Counted from the stretch's first letter, positions 1 to 12,207 are shown. The stretch: DNA of 64,000 nt from Anticarsia gemmatalis (GCF_050436995.1 NC_134766.1:6448001-6512000), one strand, 5' to 3'. A program made the numbers and translations. The notes: a model not told the origin generated them from the letters alone.

Positions 1-956
1 GGATAATTACTATTTAATTTAAAATAATATTACATTATGGTATTCCTACACGTGTTTGAATTGTACAAAAATCTTTTACGAATCAGTATATTTATAGAAT
101 GTTATTTCTATAAAGGAAGAAAATGAAACGTGCATCAATCTTCCAAAATGGATAGCTCTCATCCATCAACGTTTAGAAATTTACATCCCACGGATACATT
201 AAAAAACATTCAATTAATGTACATAAGTAATATTTATACCATGACTTTTTTACCTACATTCAAATTTATCATTTCTATTGAACATTTTTTTGTTTCTTGT
301 TCCGAAGTATTCCTTTTTCAGCACCAATTGCAGCATGTATAGTTGTCTACATTCAGCACCTAAGCTGTAGAATATGAGAAAGAGTTTAGCTTCTCAAAAA
401 ATGGTCTTGAAAGGAAATCATTTCATTGTATTATTTAGAGATATTTTATTTGTCATTAATTCCTAATTTGAAGAAAACTTACGCATAGATAATTAAGTCG
501 CGCTGCGTCCGTAAGGAATAGAAACCTATGTGGCAGTGCATAAGCCACTGTAAAAACTACAGTAACATTTAAAGCTCCTTTGATTGAGTTCCCCAAGTCA
601 TTGTTATACACGCGATAACAATGAGATTACAAATGAAGATCAATTTTGAGAACAAACAAGGGTTAGGTTATAGGTTTAATAAATTCTCAAAACCTTTTCC
701 TTCTTAGATAATTCGTCAAATATTACTCCCCCCAAGTTTTTTGTTTTGCCCTTTTTATACAAGAGACTAAACAATGTAAAGAAATGTTTACATATTAATC
801 GTACTTGCTGAATTTTATTTCTTGGAAGCCTACCAAAACGTTTGACTAACACACGAACACAACACACATACTCATATTCCAGTCTCTATAGGTCAATAAC
901 CTTTAAACAGAGGTATTTTATTCATCGTATAGCCTACTGTTAAAATTTGCCAGTCG
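1..956. other. No gene recognised
   Basis: AT-rich; short chance frames only. The missing upstream exon of the serine protease homologue (a CGG-type motif with donor) was sought here and to 3418 and not found. Confidence 0.5.
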
Positions 957-1125
957 CCCAACAGCCATTTTTGTGGCTTAACGACTGTTATCTTAATTGA
1001 TAACAACCAGGAACGACTGTTAAAGTGCTCTCCAAAGCACTTTATAGTCACGTTTTACTCATATACCAGTAAGGGGCCACCCATCTAGGTGTTATCCGCG
1101 CTATAAGACACTTAACTCTTAGTTA
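957..1125 (-). mobile_element. 5S rRNA-derived SINE, type 1
   Basis: The minus strand reads a 5S-like head (gagttaag...gcgcgg...agatgggtggcc) followed by the shared tail (gcactttaacagtcgttcctggttgttatca...cgttaagccaca). Confidence 0.65.
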
Positions 1126-1434
1126 CGTGGCCACCTATCTACAAAATGTCCGTACTAAAGATTGCTTAGCCTTGTTAGTTTGTCGACCGGTGAGTATAAC
1201 TATCCTAAAAAAGGAAAAATGCTTATAAATGTTATTATATTTCGCGTTAGATGAGTTTCTCGATAGATGTTTCGCTAATATTGTCGTGAAGCAAGCGTGA
1301 GGTCCCAACAATGACGAGGTATGAACCCTCTCCATACTGTGTATATTGTGCAAGAGATACCTATTTGTCGGAAAATATACATTGTAAGAAAGGTTGCAGT
1401 GATTTAAAAGACGTATTGAGTATTTTATAGAATA

Positions 1435-1657
1435 CTAGCTGACCCGCGCAACTTCGCTTGCGTCACATAAGAGAGAATGGGTCAAAATTTTCCCCGTTTT
1501 TGTAAAATTTTGTACTCGTACTCTGGTACTCTCCTATTGGTCTGCTGATGATATATAGCCTATAGCCTTCCTCGATAAATGAACTATCTAACACTTAAAG
1601 AATTTTTCAAATCGGACCAGTTGTTCCTGAGCTTAGCTCGTTCAAACAAACAAACAA
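1435..1657 (-). mobile_element. Helitron, Lep1-like, lacking the outer 5' end
   Basis: Minus-strand copy ending in CTAG with the flanking T expected for Helitrons and a CGCAA...TTGCG hairpin just before it. It stops in the TTTG repeat, so the TCTATACTAATATTATAAAG start is lost. Confidence 0.85.
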
Positions 1658-2744
1658 CTACCTGAAATCATATTTGGTAGTTTAGAAGATTATCTATCAT
1701 TCTCCTTTCTAAAACCTATACGCCTCAACAAAATCAGTTATTATCAACTAACAAAACATTTTCTCCACACTCACTCGCTTCTCAAAGATTTACGTCACAC
1801 AATAAACCGGGCTAGTACCGCCAAAGCCTGACAATAATAGCCCTACAAGGCCACAAATCGGCCGGAAGGGTCTCTGGACAAATCTCATACGTATATATAG
1901 CACTGGGTACTGTGATAGTGGGTTATGGGAGTAGTAAATGGATAATGGCTTGAGGTAAACTTGGTGATATTATTTTGGATATATTTGACGGCAGTTTGGG
2001 CGTTTAGAACTGATTTTAGGTAATAGAATCCGTGTTGTGTGCGTTTTGATGTAGTTAGAAATTATTCTTGTTATTAAACTGTGGAATCTAATTTTATAAT
2101 CAATTATCCGAACCTTTTTAAACAACCCCTTGCCTGTTTAAAATTCGATTTCAAGGTCTTTCTCAAGTTAACAGTCTTGCTCAAGATGTCATTATCAATT
2201 AAATATGTGCTTTGATATGCCACACATCAGAACTATTGACACTGCGCTGATGTATGAGATGATGATGAGAATTATATTAAACTTTTTTGGGAGAAACGAA
2301 TTTAATATGGCATTAATAATGTATGCAAAACACGCCGAATTAAAATTATTTGGCTGTCAAAAATACTACGTAAAAATCTATATATAATTTAATAACTATC
2401 CCACGTACACAGCAAAAACACACAAAACACCACACACTATAATGCCATTATCATCAAGCAAACCACAGTCCCAAACTAGTGAACAAGTAAGGTAAAACGA
2501 TACCGTCATGGGAAGGTAACCGCTAATGGGTGTAGCGACGGCTTATATTTATAGCGTATATAACTATAATGTAGTTAACAATAGAACCCAGCTAATTCGC
2601 TGAGGTATAGGGACGTTTGTGTTATGTATTGTGGAAGAAAGGAAGCTGGTGGAAGAAAAGGACTATTTAGAATGAGGAAATTATTATCAAAATCATTTAT
2701 ATATTATAACGCGAGGCGCCCATAGCCAGTAGCGCTCACCGGTC
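1658..2744. other. No gene recognised
   Basis: Unique-looking AT-rich sequence, presumably an intron of the serine protease homologue. The small frames have no exon borders. Confidence 0.45.
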
Positions 2745-2972
2745 GGTAAACGATCTGTGGATTAAGCAACCCTTGGCGCGGTCATTCCATAGATGGGTTA
2801 CCGCATAGTGGTATTTTTAGCTGGGCGTCTCCGTGCTTTGGAGGGCACGTAAAAAGTCGATCCCGGCTGTTGTCTACTAAGATCAGTCGTTAAGCCATGT
2901 CAAAGGCCTCTCGGGCGGCTTGAGCAACTTTGACACTAGGTTGACCAATAACCATACGACAAGAACAACATT
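2745..2972 (+). mobile_element. 5S rRNA-derived SINE, type 1
   Basis: Head GGATTAAGCAACCCTTGGCG, cggtca and AGATGGGTTACCGC follow box A, the middle and box C of 5S rRNA genes. The tail cgtgctttggagggcacgtaaaaag ... gttaagccatgtcaaagg ... accatacgac ends the unit. Confidence 0.8.
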
Positions 2973-3418
2973 ATAATGCACAACGTTATCCGTCATTTAT
3001 TGGTTAAAGATTGTGATATTGTGCGGTTTCGTTGCAAAGTAATTACGCTATGTGATTTTGCGATGACTTTGAGGTCAGTCAAGACACGTCAAGAAGATTT
3101 ATTGTCATTTTACGATTGTGCAAAGAAAGCGTGTTGTTTAGGTACTTATTTGTACAATAGTAGTAAATAACAGGTAGGAGGTATGAAATTTGCTGTTATT
3201 TTATAATAAGAAAATAACATGTTACGACTTAAGACAGAAGGAAGAGAATAATTCAAGTAATAATAACAAAAAACTTTACGCTATAATAAGTGTCGACATT
3301 CTACTATACAATTATCGTTATTTTTAACCTAATTAAATATGTATATACTACCGATATTGTATACTGATTAACTATTAATGAAAAACTGTTGTTAACTAAG
3401 TAAATATGTTATTTTCAG

Positions 3419-3515
3419 TGACGTGTTAGCGTCGTACGTGACGCACAGAAACCTGGGCAACTTCACAATACGCGCCGGCAGTTCGTACAACAATAAAGGA
3501 GGTTCTGTCTATAAG
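3419..3515 (+). CDS. Serine protease homologue, exon with RAGSS motif
   Basis: Acceptor ttttcag directly precedes 3419. One base completes a codon begun in an upstream exon, then 32 codons follow to an AAG|GTACTA donor, which is a weak match. The protein DVLASYVTHRN...TIRAGSSYNNKGGSVYK aligns with the segment following the catalytic His in lepidopteran trypsins, with Val where His57 and Thr where Cys58 are expected. The preceding exon, with any IVGG-like start and signal peptide, was not found in bases 1-3418. Confidence 0.8.
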
Positions 3516-6500
3516 GTACTACTTGTTATATATCTCATGTTTGAACTATGATATGTTCTAAAGACTTAAATAGTAATGAGGATACTTTTTAAATTGTACG
3601 TTGCGTATGTGTTGGGCATAATTTTGATAGAAAATCCTGTTTTCTTTCTAGTGGTTAAATCATTACTAGAGTCTAGTTAAGATTACGTATCCACGTAGCT
3701 AAGCTAGCTAAGTGCTATTCTGTATTATTTAGCTAATTTGTCAACTAAATCAGTAGCGCTATCAGCAACATCACGTCGCTAAACTTTGGAAGAAAGTGCA
3801 AATATAAACTCTTCCTTCAAGATTATATTCTTCATTTAAATCCGCTGTTTTCTGGATTTCCCAGTTTGGGATGTATTAATACCACAAAAGCGGCAGTGAT
3901 TTTCTCACGAAAAAGGAAAACATAAACTATAAAACAGTTTACGAAAAATCAGCAAAAAAAAAACCAGCCAGCCTCTCAAACGTTTCCAAAACAAAACCAC
4001 GAACGCTGTCCATCTCGGTTTTTATTCGGCACATAAAATGTTTTACGAGGGCCAGTCGTCGGTGGTGACGGCCAATAACGGTACAAACGCCACTCAGCGG
4101 CGTAATGAGTCGGTTAGCGTCACTAGTTTATTGTCACGTGTCATATGAGACACTGGAAATGTTTGGTACCTACTTTCTAGTGTCTGTTGTTTCGGTCGAA
4201 GAAAATTAGGTTTAGGGTTAGGTCATTGTTCTTTAATTTGATATACTGTATCGAATAAACTCTTAATAGTTGATATTACTTCTGAGGCACCTTAGCCAGT
4301 TGTATTGTAAAAATTTCAAACTCTCAAAGGAAAAAGACGTCTTGCTTAGTACCTACCTACAATATTGTCACAGGGTCGTATAACTCAAATCACATTTAGT
4401 ATAAGAAAATGAGCAGACCATTTAAAAAAGTCTGTTTATTGGTTTTATAATGCTTAGTCAGATTATAGGACTAATAAATAGATTTAGTTATAGTGTGAAC
4501 AAAAAACCATTGCTGGTCTGAAACCTAGCGTAGAATACTTATTTTATTCCCCTTATTCATATAATTATAGAAAAGTCTGTTTAATGCTTACTCGGATTAT
4601 TGTACTAAAAAATAACTAAAGTTATAGTGTGAGCAAATTTAAAACCGTAAGGTACCGCTTTGAAAACTCATATAGAATTTTTATTTCGTTTGTTTCAGTT
4701 AAAAATGTTAATAAACAACTTCGATCACCACGTGACAGCGGTGAAGGTGGAAAAGCCGTTGGAGTTCAGCTCCCAGCTGGACAGCATCAAACTGCCCAGT
4801 GCTGAGGATGAAGTCACGTTGGGATACCTCGCCTCTATGATCGCCTGGACTCCTAGTGGGGTGAGTGAGATAGAATACACTTGTGACTGCTCATTATGAT
4901 GCAGAATATAGATTTTATTAGCGTGAGTGAGACAGAGACATACAGTTTGTGGCAACGTTAGTGGAAAGTAAAGATTCGATTTACTTTTGAAGAGTTGACA
5001 TTTTATTGTTCTACTGAGGTTAGGTGACTTGGGCCAAAATCGAAAATATAAGAAAATAAAATGGAAAGTAATTTTGGCACCTCCACTTTATAGAGAAGAA
5101 TCGCATAGTTGGTTTATGGTTTTAGAAAAGCAAAGTTCCAGTTTCTATCAGTCTTAAAGTCTTGAAAAGGCTATTCAGGTTTGATAAATAGATAAGATAT
5201 ATACTAGATAGTCACTTTATTTTATACAGTCGTATTTTTTTATAGTTTTTACCACAATATTGTCGCATTGCATGGACACGATTACAACTTGATAAAAAAG
5301 CTGTACATCCTTTTCATCTATACTAATATTATAAAGCTGAAGAGTTTGTTTGTTTGTTTGATTGTTTGATTGTTTGATTGTTTGTTTGTTTGTTTGTTTG
5401 TTTGAACGCGCTAATCTCGGGAACTACTGGTCCGATTTTAAAAATTCTTTCAGTGTTAGATAGCTCATTTATCGAGGAAGGCTATAGGCTATATATCATC
5501 ACGCTACGGCCAATAGGAGCAGAGTAACAGTGAAAAATGTTACAAAAACGGGGAAAATTATGACTATCTTAAGTGACGCAAGCGAAGTTGCGCGGGTCAG
5601 CTAGTATTACATAAAATCTAACTTGCAAAATATTGGTCTATTGAGTCCTTTAACCCTTTAGGGAACAAGCTCGTGTTATGTTAAAACCAGTTTTTTTCTA
5701 CTACAAAGATTCTTATAAAAATATAATTTAATAGCAACACATAATTTCCCGCGGGTCACGTAGAACGCCTACTAACATATTATATCAGAACAAATCTCAT
5801 TAATCTGTTTGCTCGTTTCATATATTCTGGCTTAGGGTCTAAAATAACTGGGAATTTGGGCCACAAATATGCGAAAAAATCTAACACTAGACTTCACTCG
5901 CGAGTTCTTTTGAACAGAAAGATTGCTCGAGATATTTTGACTCGTTTTCCTGCAAAAAAATATCTCAACTTAGCTACCAAAAACTTTAAATTTAACAGTT
6001 ATTCAGTAGTTTAGCAGATAACATGTCACCAACATCAAATGAGTCACACCAGCACATCAAAATATGACTATTAAACATACTGCATTTAATTTGTGTACTT
6101 ATGCTGATAATAATAGTTTTTGTTTTATCAAAATCGGGTCAAAATTACCGAAGTTACAGCGTTATAAAGTTTCACTGCTTTTTTAAATTTGTGTTGCTTC
6201 GCGCGCTATGCGCTGACGTCACGTCGTGACAGACACGCTTGTTCGACTGCGGGTGATGCGGAGTTTTGATTTAAAAAGGGATTTGCATTTAATATTTAAA
6301 GAGTCTGTGTATGTGTATGTGTTATAAATTTAATCATCGTGTTTTTTGTAAAATAAGCCTCCACTAAGATATCCTCGATCTCGATCGCCATGCACACAAT
6401 CATCAACGAAACCCAGGTAAAGAAAGTTGAACTCGTATACTACTAATAATATTTTTGTGTGTAGTTAACAATAAAATTGAAAGTTTGTTACAACTGGCAT

Positions 6501-9500
6501 TACAAATAATGAGTGTTACGTACCTACCAAGTGTACATTTGGAAAACCTAGTTTTAAAATAATATTATAAAAAAAAAAATTGTCACCCCTGCCTCTGACT
6601 TTACTCTGACTTAGATTAGGTGTCTTTTGCAAAAATATAAAACAATTTACCTGAACAGAAAAAAACAATTTTTGGGGTGTTTTTTCACTGGAGTTAGTAC
6701 ACATAGGAACAATACAACATTTTCTAACCATTTTGTTTGTCCACTATAAGCAAAACAAATTATTTAAAGCGAAACCGCGAGAGCGCAACGAGCCTATGTA
6801 GGTATCGGCAAGTACTGACGAAATAGCAATGTCACGAGATGACGTCACACGTCCGTGCGGCCGCTTCGCCGGAGTTTGGCGCGAAGGCCTACTTTGACGT
6901 TTAATATCTCGGTCATTTTTGAAGATACGAAAAAAATAAAAACAGATTTTTTATCCTTGAAGTACCTAGTTTTTAAATATGCTCAAAACAAAAATCATTG
7001 GTGTGACTCATTAAGTAACGTTGCAATTAACATGTACCATAATATTGCTTCTCGTAGATGTCGCGATAGTAAGAATGTTATAGAAAAACCATTACCTGAA
7101 TAAAAAATAAAAAGCAAGAAATGAAAAACTAATTGTTACACAACAATTTAACAAAATCGCCTCCCCAGAAATGTAATATAGTATGTATTTGGAATACCTT
7201 CACCTAAATTTAGAAAAAATAACTGGCAAGAAGTGAAAAAAATTGCTTCATAAAATCATTCGAGACATATTTAGTACGTACATATTTTTAGAGCTGCCTC
7301 ATATAGGCCCGTTATTTAAACACCTCGATAAAGGTCATATATTCGCTCGCAAGATAACCTATAAACTTCTATCTCACAAAATATTACATAGGAACTCTCT
7401 ATTTTTTTGTTCCTTCTTTATGTATATGCTTGTATGGCGCGGTCGGTAATAGATCCGACTACTGATTACGAGGTCTCGGGTACGATTCCTGGATCGGGCA
7501 AAGTATTGTTGATCTTTTGTAATTTAGACAAGATAATATTTCTCAATAGTAACTAGAGCTTGGTAATGTGCCTTGTATATGGCAATAGGCTCGTTTGTCT
7601 GCCACAATATAGGACTGATATTGTTAATGGCAAAACGTGGATGTATTACCTGCTGCTCCTACGGGCATAATATGGTCCCCATTTATTTACGAAGTATAAA
7701 AATATAGAGCGTTGAATTGTTGCCTCAACAATGGAACGGGAAAGCTAGGCATATGAATTTCCGTAGCAAGAATGTAGCTTAGTTTTATCTTGAAATGAAG
7801 GACGTATTTTATTTTTACCCTCATTTAGTTGCGATATTGTAGTTATACATTGTTGCTATGAAATTTCGTAGAGCTTCGTAGGGCTTTGTAGAGGCCTCGT
7901 AGATGGGCTACGAGACTTGAGCTACGAAGTTACGTTAGTACAATTATTGCATTTAATTTTGTATTATTGTATTGACAAGTATATTTAATACATGTTTAGA
8001 TTGTGTTGGTTGATTTTCATACTCGAAAAAGTTTTTACTCTACAGCGTGCTACAAATGTTTTAGTATAATTGTAAGTCGCGATACAATTTTCGTCTTTTG
8101 TTCAAAAGTAGTTATAAAATGTTTTTCTTTCAGCACATACGACTAGTGAACGCGCCGGTAATAGAACCTGCGATCTGTGAGAGAAATACCAAGATGATAC
8201 CTGGACATTATATCTGTCTGGGAGGAGTACAAGACCCTAATAGACATTTTTGTAGAGTAAGTAAACTTAACCTTATTATTTTTAATTGATAAGTTATATT
8301 GTTAGTTTGCGATTAATTATACGTATTCTAAGCATCAACTTCAAATACATTTTCTTAAATTTATCAAGTTCGTCAAGCATAAATAAGCTAAGCATTATTT
8401 TAAGTAAAAGGTTTAGTAGTTATTTTGAAATAAAGACCGCTTTCTTATTTATTGTAATACTTAGGTTTAACTGTCACTGAACCAGATTGAATAACGACAA
8501 AAACGTCCCGATAAGAGAACTCACATTTAAATAATACAATTATCAAAATTATACATTTTCATTGAGTTACATTTGATATTACTGTAGATCTTAAAAAGAA
8601 CTTACTTATATTTTAAAACGTTATCACACGAAACTAAATTCTCATTCTTATCTTAACCAAACTACAGTTTGAACATCAAACAATAATTAGCGCGGCTGAA
8701 CTGGGGCACGTCCTTTAAGTACAGAATCGATACTTGGAAACATCTGCCAACTTAACAATCAATGATAATGTAAGCCTGACCTTCAAGCGAGATATGGAAA
8801 TTTCTGGGAATATTCTATCTATCTATTTTATAGGCCGACGTTCACCCATTGTTCATTTTAAGGTTCCTACTTCATAGTATTAGCTCGGCAAACATTACGT
8901 TGCATTATATATAGTGCTTATTATGTTAAGTAGCTGTTGGTCTTCCAATAAAATAAATAACTAAATGATTACTTAGATGTATAAATACTAATATATGAAT
9001 ATATTTCAAGGCTAAAATATATCCATAGATCCACACTGTAATAAAGGATAAACAAAATACATAATAACCTGTAATATATTCTCAGATTTCTCCAAAATGT
9101 ACATAAAAGAGGATTTTATTCAAAAGTGTGTAGAATATAACCAGGTCTTGCCATTAAACGCTATTTTAAAAAAACACAATATCATTATCATTACTGTAAT
9201 TTACTTCCTAACCTTTTCAATATATTACTTAATTCAAAGGCAGTCTCATCACATCTTTTTACATTAAAATCAGGCATAATTTTTCCACCACATTACCCAT
9301 TTTATTCAAGAAAAAAAACATGGTATCTATCTTGTGCTTACTCACTCAAAATAAGATCAAGCTTGTTAATCCTGAAATAATAATTAGTCGTCCCAAAATC
9401 AGTGACTTTCCTCGTAATTGTATAGGCGTAATTTGTTCAGTTTATCCAATCTAATAATTACGGGTATAATTCACTCAGTGTTACAGTGTGCTAATTACAG

Positions 9501-12174
9501 ACATTACGGTTTATTTTAGTGATAAAAATATGTGGTAATTATTTTATCTGATAGATTAGAAAGCCATTTATAGCCTTACATAAGAAACTGACAGTCTCTG
9601 TGGCGCAGTAGTTTGTACGACTGCTAACCTCGTGGCTTCGGGTTCAATTCCTGGGACGGGCGAAGTGCTGGTCTTTCCTAATATATTTCGAATAATTCTC
9701 AATAGTGGCCCGGAGTTAAGTAACGCGCCCGATATAATAATATTGCACTTTACATGCGACTAACACTATGTAAATGGCGATACGCAACTGCATACCTCTG
9801 TCTATAACCTTTGAGTATAACAGGCGTGATGTTAGAATGTATGTGTTACTAAAAAAATTAAGCCGTAATTATGTATATGTACTTAAACTATTTAATGAAT
9901 TGTGATTTAATGATACAGACTCTATACGTTACTTGGCCGTATGAAGTTTCATAGTATCGGTTATAAATAGGTTTATCTTTAAGTGTACAATAATAAAAAG
10001 TAAATAAACCAGACAATATTCATATTAATCCCCGTGTGATACAAAAAGTTGATTATTCAGTCGGAGCACGAGACGTTAATAAATGAAGTGAAAACAATGA
10101 TACATACGATGATTTATGTGTTACGCTTCCGTACAGGAGAGCCCGTTTTATTTTACTGGAACCGGCTATGGGATATGCATTGTTTGTTGTATAGATGGTT
10201 CTTGCTGGTTTGTTTTCATAATAGATTGTAGACATGTTTCAAAGGAGCTCGAAGCTTGGTAACAACAGCCACACTGATCGATCTTTGAGGTTAAGCTACC
10301 CTTGCCGAGGTGATTATGTGGATGGGTGAGCAAATGATTGTCTGGTATAATATGTTTTGTAAATAGGGAGGTAAGGTAGGTTGCAATAAGAGTTACCCTC
10401 TAACTGCATAGATATAATGTCGGTTAAATAGATACAAAAAATGTTTGGTTTTATTTCGGTGGTACTCGTATGTTAAGATAGAAAAATATTGCACATTATT
10501 GATTACGCTTATCTCAAAAGATTCACAAAACCAGTATTTATCGGATATTTTATTGATTGAAAACCATCCATGCAATATCGTTAGCTCCTTAACAGATTGG
10601 GCCATAGAAACTGATCATATTTCATTCTGCACCCCAAGGGAGCTCATAAGGGTAGAGGCGCGAGTGAAAGCGTACAGCGAGAAGAATAGCGTTTATAACA
10701 TTAGTTGATCAGCTTTCTTTTGTTTTTGGATAGATGTTTCCTTTTTGCATTTTATGTTCTGATTTGAGTTAATTTTGTGCAAACGCATAAAGTTTCGTAT
10801 TGCTTTCATAAGTGTGGAGAAAGACGTAAACATGCGAATTGCTATAAACTCTGCAATATTTTTTCGTTTTATTCGCATTCAGTCGAGTACCTAAAATTCC
10901 ACAATCTATTTAGAAATACTTACTGAGCAATAGAATTCATATATAAATGACCAACAAGCATAAATCTAACTGTATTTTTCAACTTACATAAATCAACATT
11001 GCCTATGCGATCCTTTTTCATGAAGCGAATTTTGATAGAAGCTCACATTACCCGCTTCCCGCTCCTCTAATGTTCACGCTAGCACTAAGACCTGAACCAT
11101 CAAGCCTATAGATTGAAGGGTAAAAAATAGCATGTCTTTACTGTGACGTACACTTCCTTTTATAGAAATTTATCGCTCGTTGCCTCTTGATGGAGTAACG
11201 ACTATATTGACTTTAGATTGAACTGATATTTTATATCTGAGAATTTGTCAATCGTATTCATTAGGCGAATGGAGCCAATTGATTGCGTAATGGATTGAAA
11301 CAATGGAGCATCGATCTCCTCGCTGATGCTGATGTCTTGGTACTTTTAAACGCTTTTAATTAGAGGGTTTGCAAAAAGTTCTTATCGTTGATGCGAAGTC
11401 AATTATAGTCATTTTGTGTGTATTGTCGCGTTGTATGTTTAAATTAAAATTAGAAAATATCACTCTTCCACACAAATCAAAGGACCAAGTCCAGTACTAT
11501 CGACTACCGATATCTATTCTCTGTATCTAGTAGCTATTGAAAACTATTTGAAATAATTTTGCATACCAATAATTTTAGTCAAATAGAAATAGAAAACCGC
11601 TTTAAAATAAAAAAATATATATCCCATAAAAATACATATAGTATTACTTTTCTATGATTTTTTTTTTCTTTTCCAGAGAGACAACGGTGGCGCGGTAATC
11701 CAAAACAACACACTGATCGCCATATCAGCTTTCATCAACACTTGTGCGCTGTACTACAAAACACACGCCTTTCCAAGGATCTCTGTCTTCTCCCGCTGGC
11801 TGGACACCATCATATGGGACGAGGAAACACGCCCAACATCCACAGCACCGTTACCTACCACCACAGAGTCAACCACGACAAAACCAGTACCAAACAGCAC
11901 CGTAGCGCCTGAAAGCGCGCCATACTTCGCTGACCCAAGCAAATTCATGCTGACTTTACCCTTCGATCCTATTAATGTACCTCTCGAACCAGCCGAAGAT
12001 AACATTGTACTCCCAAGAATGAGTCTATACGAGTCTTATTTACAGAGTCTTTCGAAGAATAAAGCCTCCAGTGAGCCTCCGACGACGTCCCCGAAGCCTG
12101 ACTGGAGACATATCGCTCCAGCGCTCAGTCAACTGTATAGATTACCAAAGACTTACGAGTTTGATTACAATTAA
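3419..12174 (+). CDS. Serine protease homologue (inactive trypsin-like protein), 5'-partial, five exons
   Basis: Join of 3419-3515, 4699-4860, 6369-6416, 8134-8256 and 11677-12174; about 308 residues plus the end of one codon are visible, and the N-terminal part of the protease domain lies upstream. Landmarks of the chymotrypsin family are clear: TIRAGSSYNNKGGSVYK, LGYLASMIAW, HIRLVNAPVIEPAIC, HYICLGG, HFCRRDNGGA and FPRISVFSRWLDTI. Cysteines matching the 168-182 and 191-220 disulfides are kept. The triad is not: the His57 region reads VLASYVTH, the Asp102 region FDHHVTAV, and the GDSGGP motif reads RDNGGA; Asp189 is His. An active peptidase is therefore unlikely. Known insect serine protease homologues act as cofactors or binding proteins, often secreted; such a role here is inference. 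About 116 residues follow the domain, beginning with a Thr/Pro/Ser-rich linker. The 6369-6416 exon is the least certain part. Confidence 0.85.
4699..4860 (+). CDS. Serine protease homologue, exon spanning the Asp102 region
   Basis: Bordered by tgtttcag and GTGAGT, 54 codons, phase 0 on both sides. LKMLINNFDHHVTAVKV matches the family pattern of a beta strand followed by a D-x-D-(I/V)-(A/S) block, but the catalytic Asp position is His. The loop before it is several residues shorter than in typical trypsins. The exon ends in LASMIAWTPSG, corresponding to the GWG region. Confidence 0.85.
5317..5604 (+). mobile_element. Helitron, Lep1-like, complete non-autonomous copy
   Basis: Starts TCTATACTAATATTATAAAG after A and ends with a hairpin then GGGTCAGCTAG before T, the A|TC...CTRR|T signature of Helitrons. 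The internal (GTTT/GATT)n tract is expanded, making it the longest copy here. It lies in an intron of the serine protease homologue. Confidence 0.9.
6369..6416 (+). CDS. Possible 16-codon exon of the serine protease homologue
   Basis: A 48-base open segment encoding ISSISIAMHTIINETQ, ending at a good CAG|GTAAAG donor and starting after CTAAG, a weaker acceptor. It is phase 0 at both ends, so it inserts cleanly between the flanking phase-0 exons. With it, the distance from the GWG-like Trp to the next Cys is about 36 residues; without it about 20, against roughly 26 in ordinary trypsins. It could be an alternative exon or a chance match; RNA reads would decide. Confidence 0.45.
7432..7590 (+). 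mobile_element. tRNA-derived SINE, family A
   Basis: Box A-like TGGCGCGGTCGGTAA, box B-like GGTACGATTCC, then gggcaaagt...tctcaatagtaac and gtatatggcaatagg in a tail shared with 9593-9850. Lies in an intron of the serine protease homologue. Confidence 0.75.
7854..7935. repeat. Palindromic cluster of TCGTAG motifs
   Basis: Three TCGTAG copies and a TTGTAG are followed by two CTACGA copies, able to fold as cttcgtag...ctacgaag. Intronic; possibly a decayed foldback element. Confidence 0.5.
8134..8256 (+). CDS. Serine protease homologue, exon with Cys168/Cys182 region
   Basis: Acceptor tttctttcag and donor GTAAGT, 41 codons, phase 0 on both sides. HIRLVNAPVIEPAIC matches the 'V-P-V-v-x-x-x-x-C' strand of trypsins, HYICLGG matches 'MFCAG', and HFC is the Cys191 region. 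The S1-pocket Asp189 of trypsin is His here. Confidence 0.88.
9593..9850 (+). mobile_element. tRNA-derived SINE, family A, longest copy
   Basis: Box A-like TGGCGCAGTAGTTTG and box B GGGTTCAATTCC, body gggcgaagtgct...tctcaatagtggc, and a tail ending gagtataacaggcgtgatgtta. Intronic. Confidence 0.8.
10244..10342 (+). mobile_element. 5S rRNA-derived SINE, type 2, head only
   Basis: Contains gatcgatctttgaggttaagc, ccttgccgaggt and gtggatgggtgagc, in the order of 5S box A and box C, and stops soon after. Confidence 0.65.
11677..12174 (+). CDS. Serine protease homologue, terminal exon with C-terminal extension
   Basis: Follows a long pyrimidine tract ending ttttccag. The 165 codons begin RDNGGAVIQNN, where the catalytic GDSGGP would be; Ser195 is Asn and Gly193 is Arg. 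INTCALYY carries the Cys220 equivalent, and FPRISVFSRWLDTI is the usual C-terminal helix region. The protease fold ends near residue 49 of this exon. The next 116 residues start with TRPTSTAPLPTTTESTTTKP, a linker likely to be O-glycosylated (inference), then a less biased tail ending YRLPKTYEFDYN and TAA at 12172-12174. I recognise no domain in the tail. Confidence 0.9.
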   Translation, partial: RDNGGAVIQNNTLIAISAFINTCALYYKTHAFPRISVFSRWLDTIIWDEETRPTSTAPLPTTTESTTTKPVPNSTVAPESAPYFADPSKFMLTLPFDPINVPLEPAEDNIVLPRMSLYESYLQSLSKNKASSEPPTTSPKPDWRHIAPALSQLYRLPKTYEFDYN

Positions 12175-12207
12175 TGTTCGAGTTAGTTATTTTGATATAA
12201 ATTGGAA

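Noticed and set aside
10445..10708. 87-codon plus-strand frame in an intron
   Set aside because: No acceptor/donor pair in phase with the serine protease homologue and no motif.
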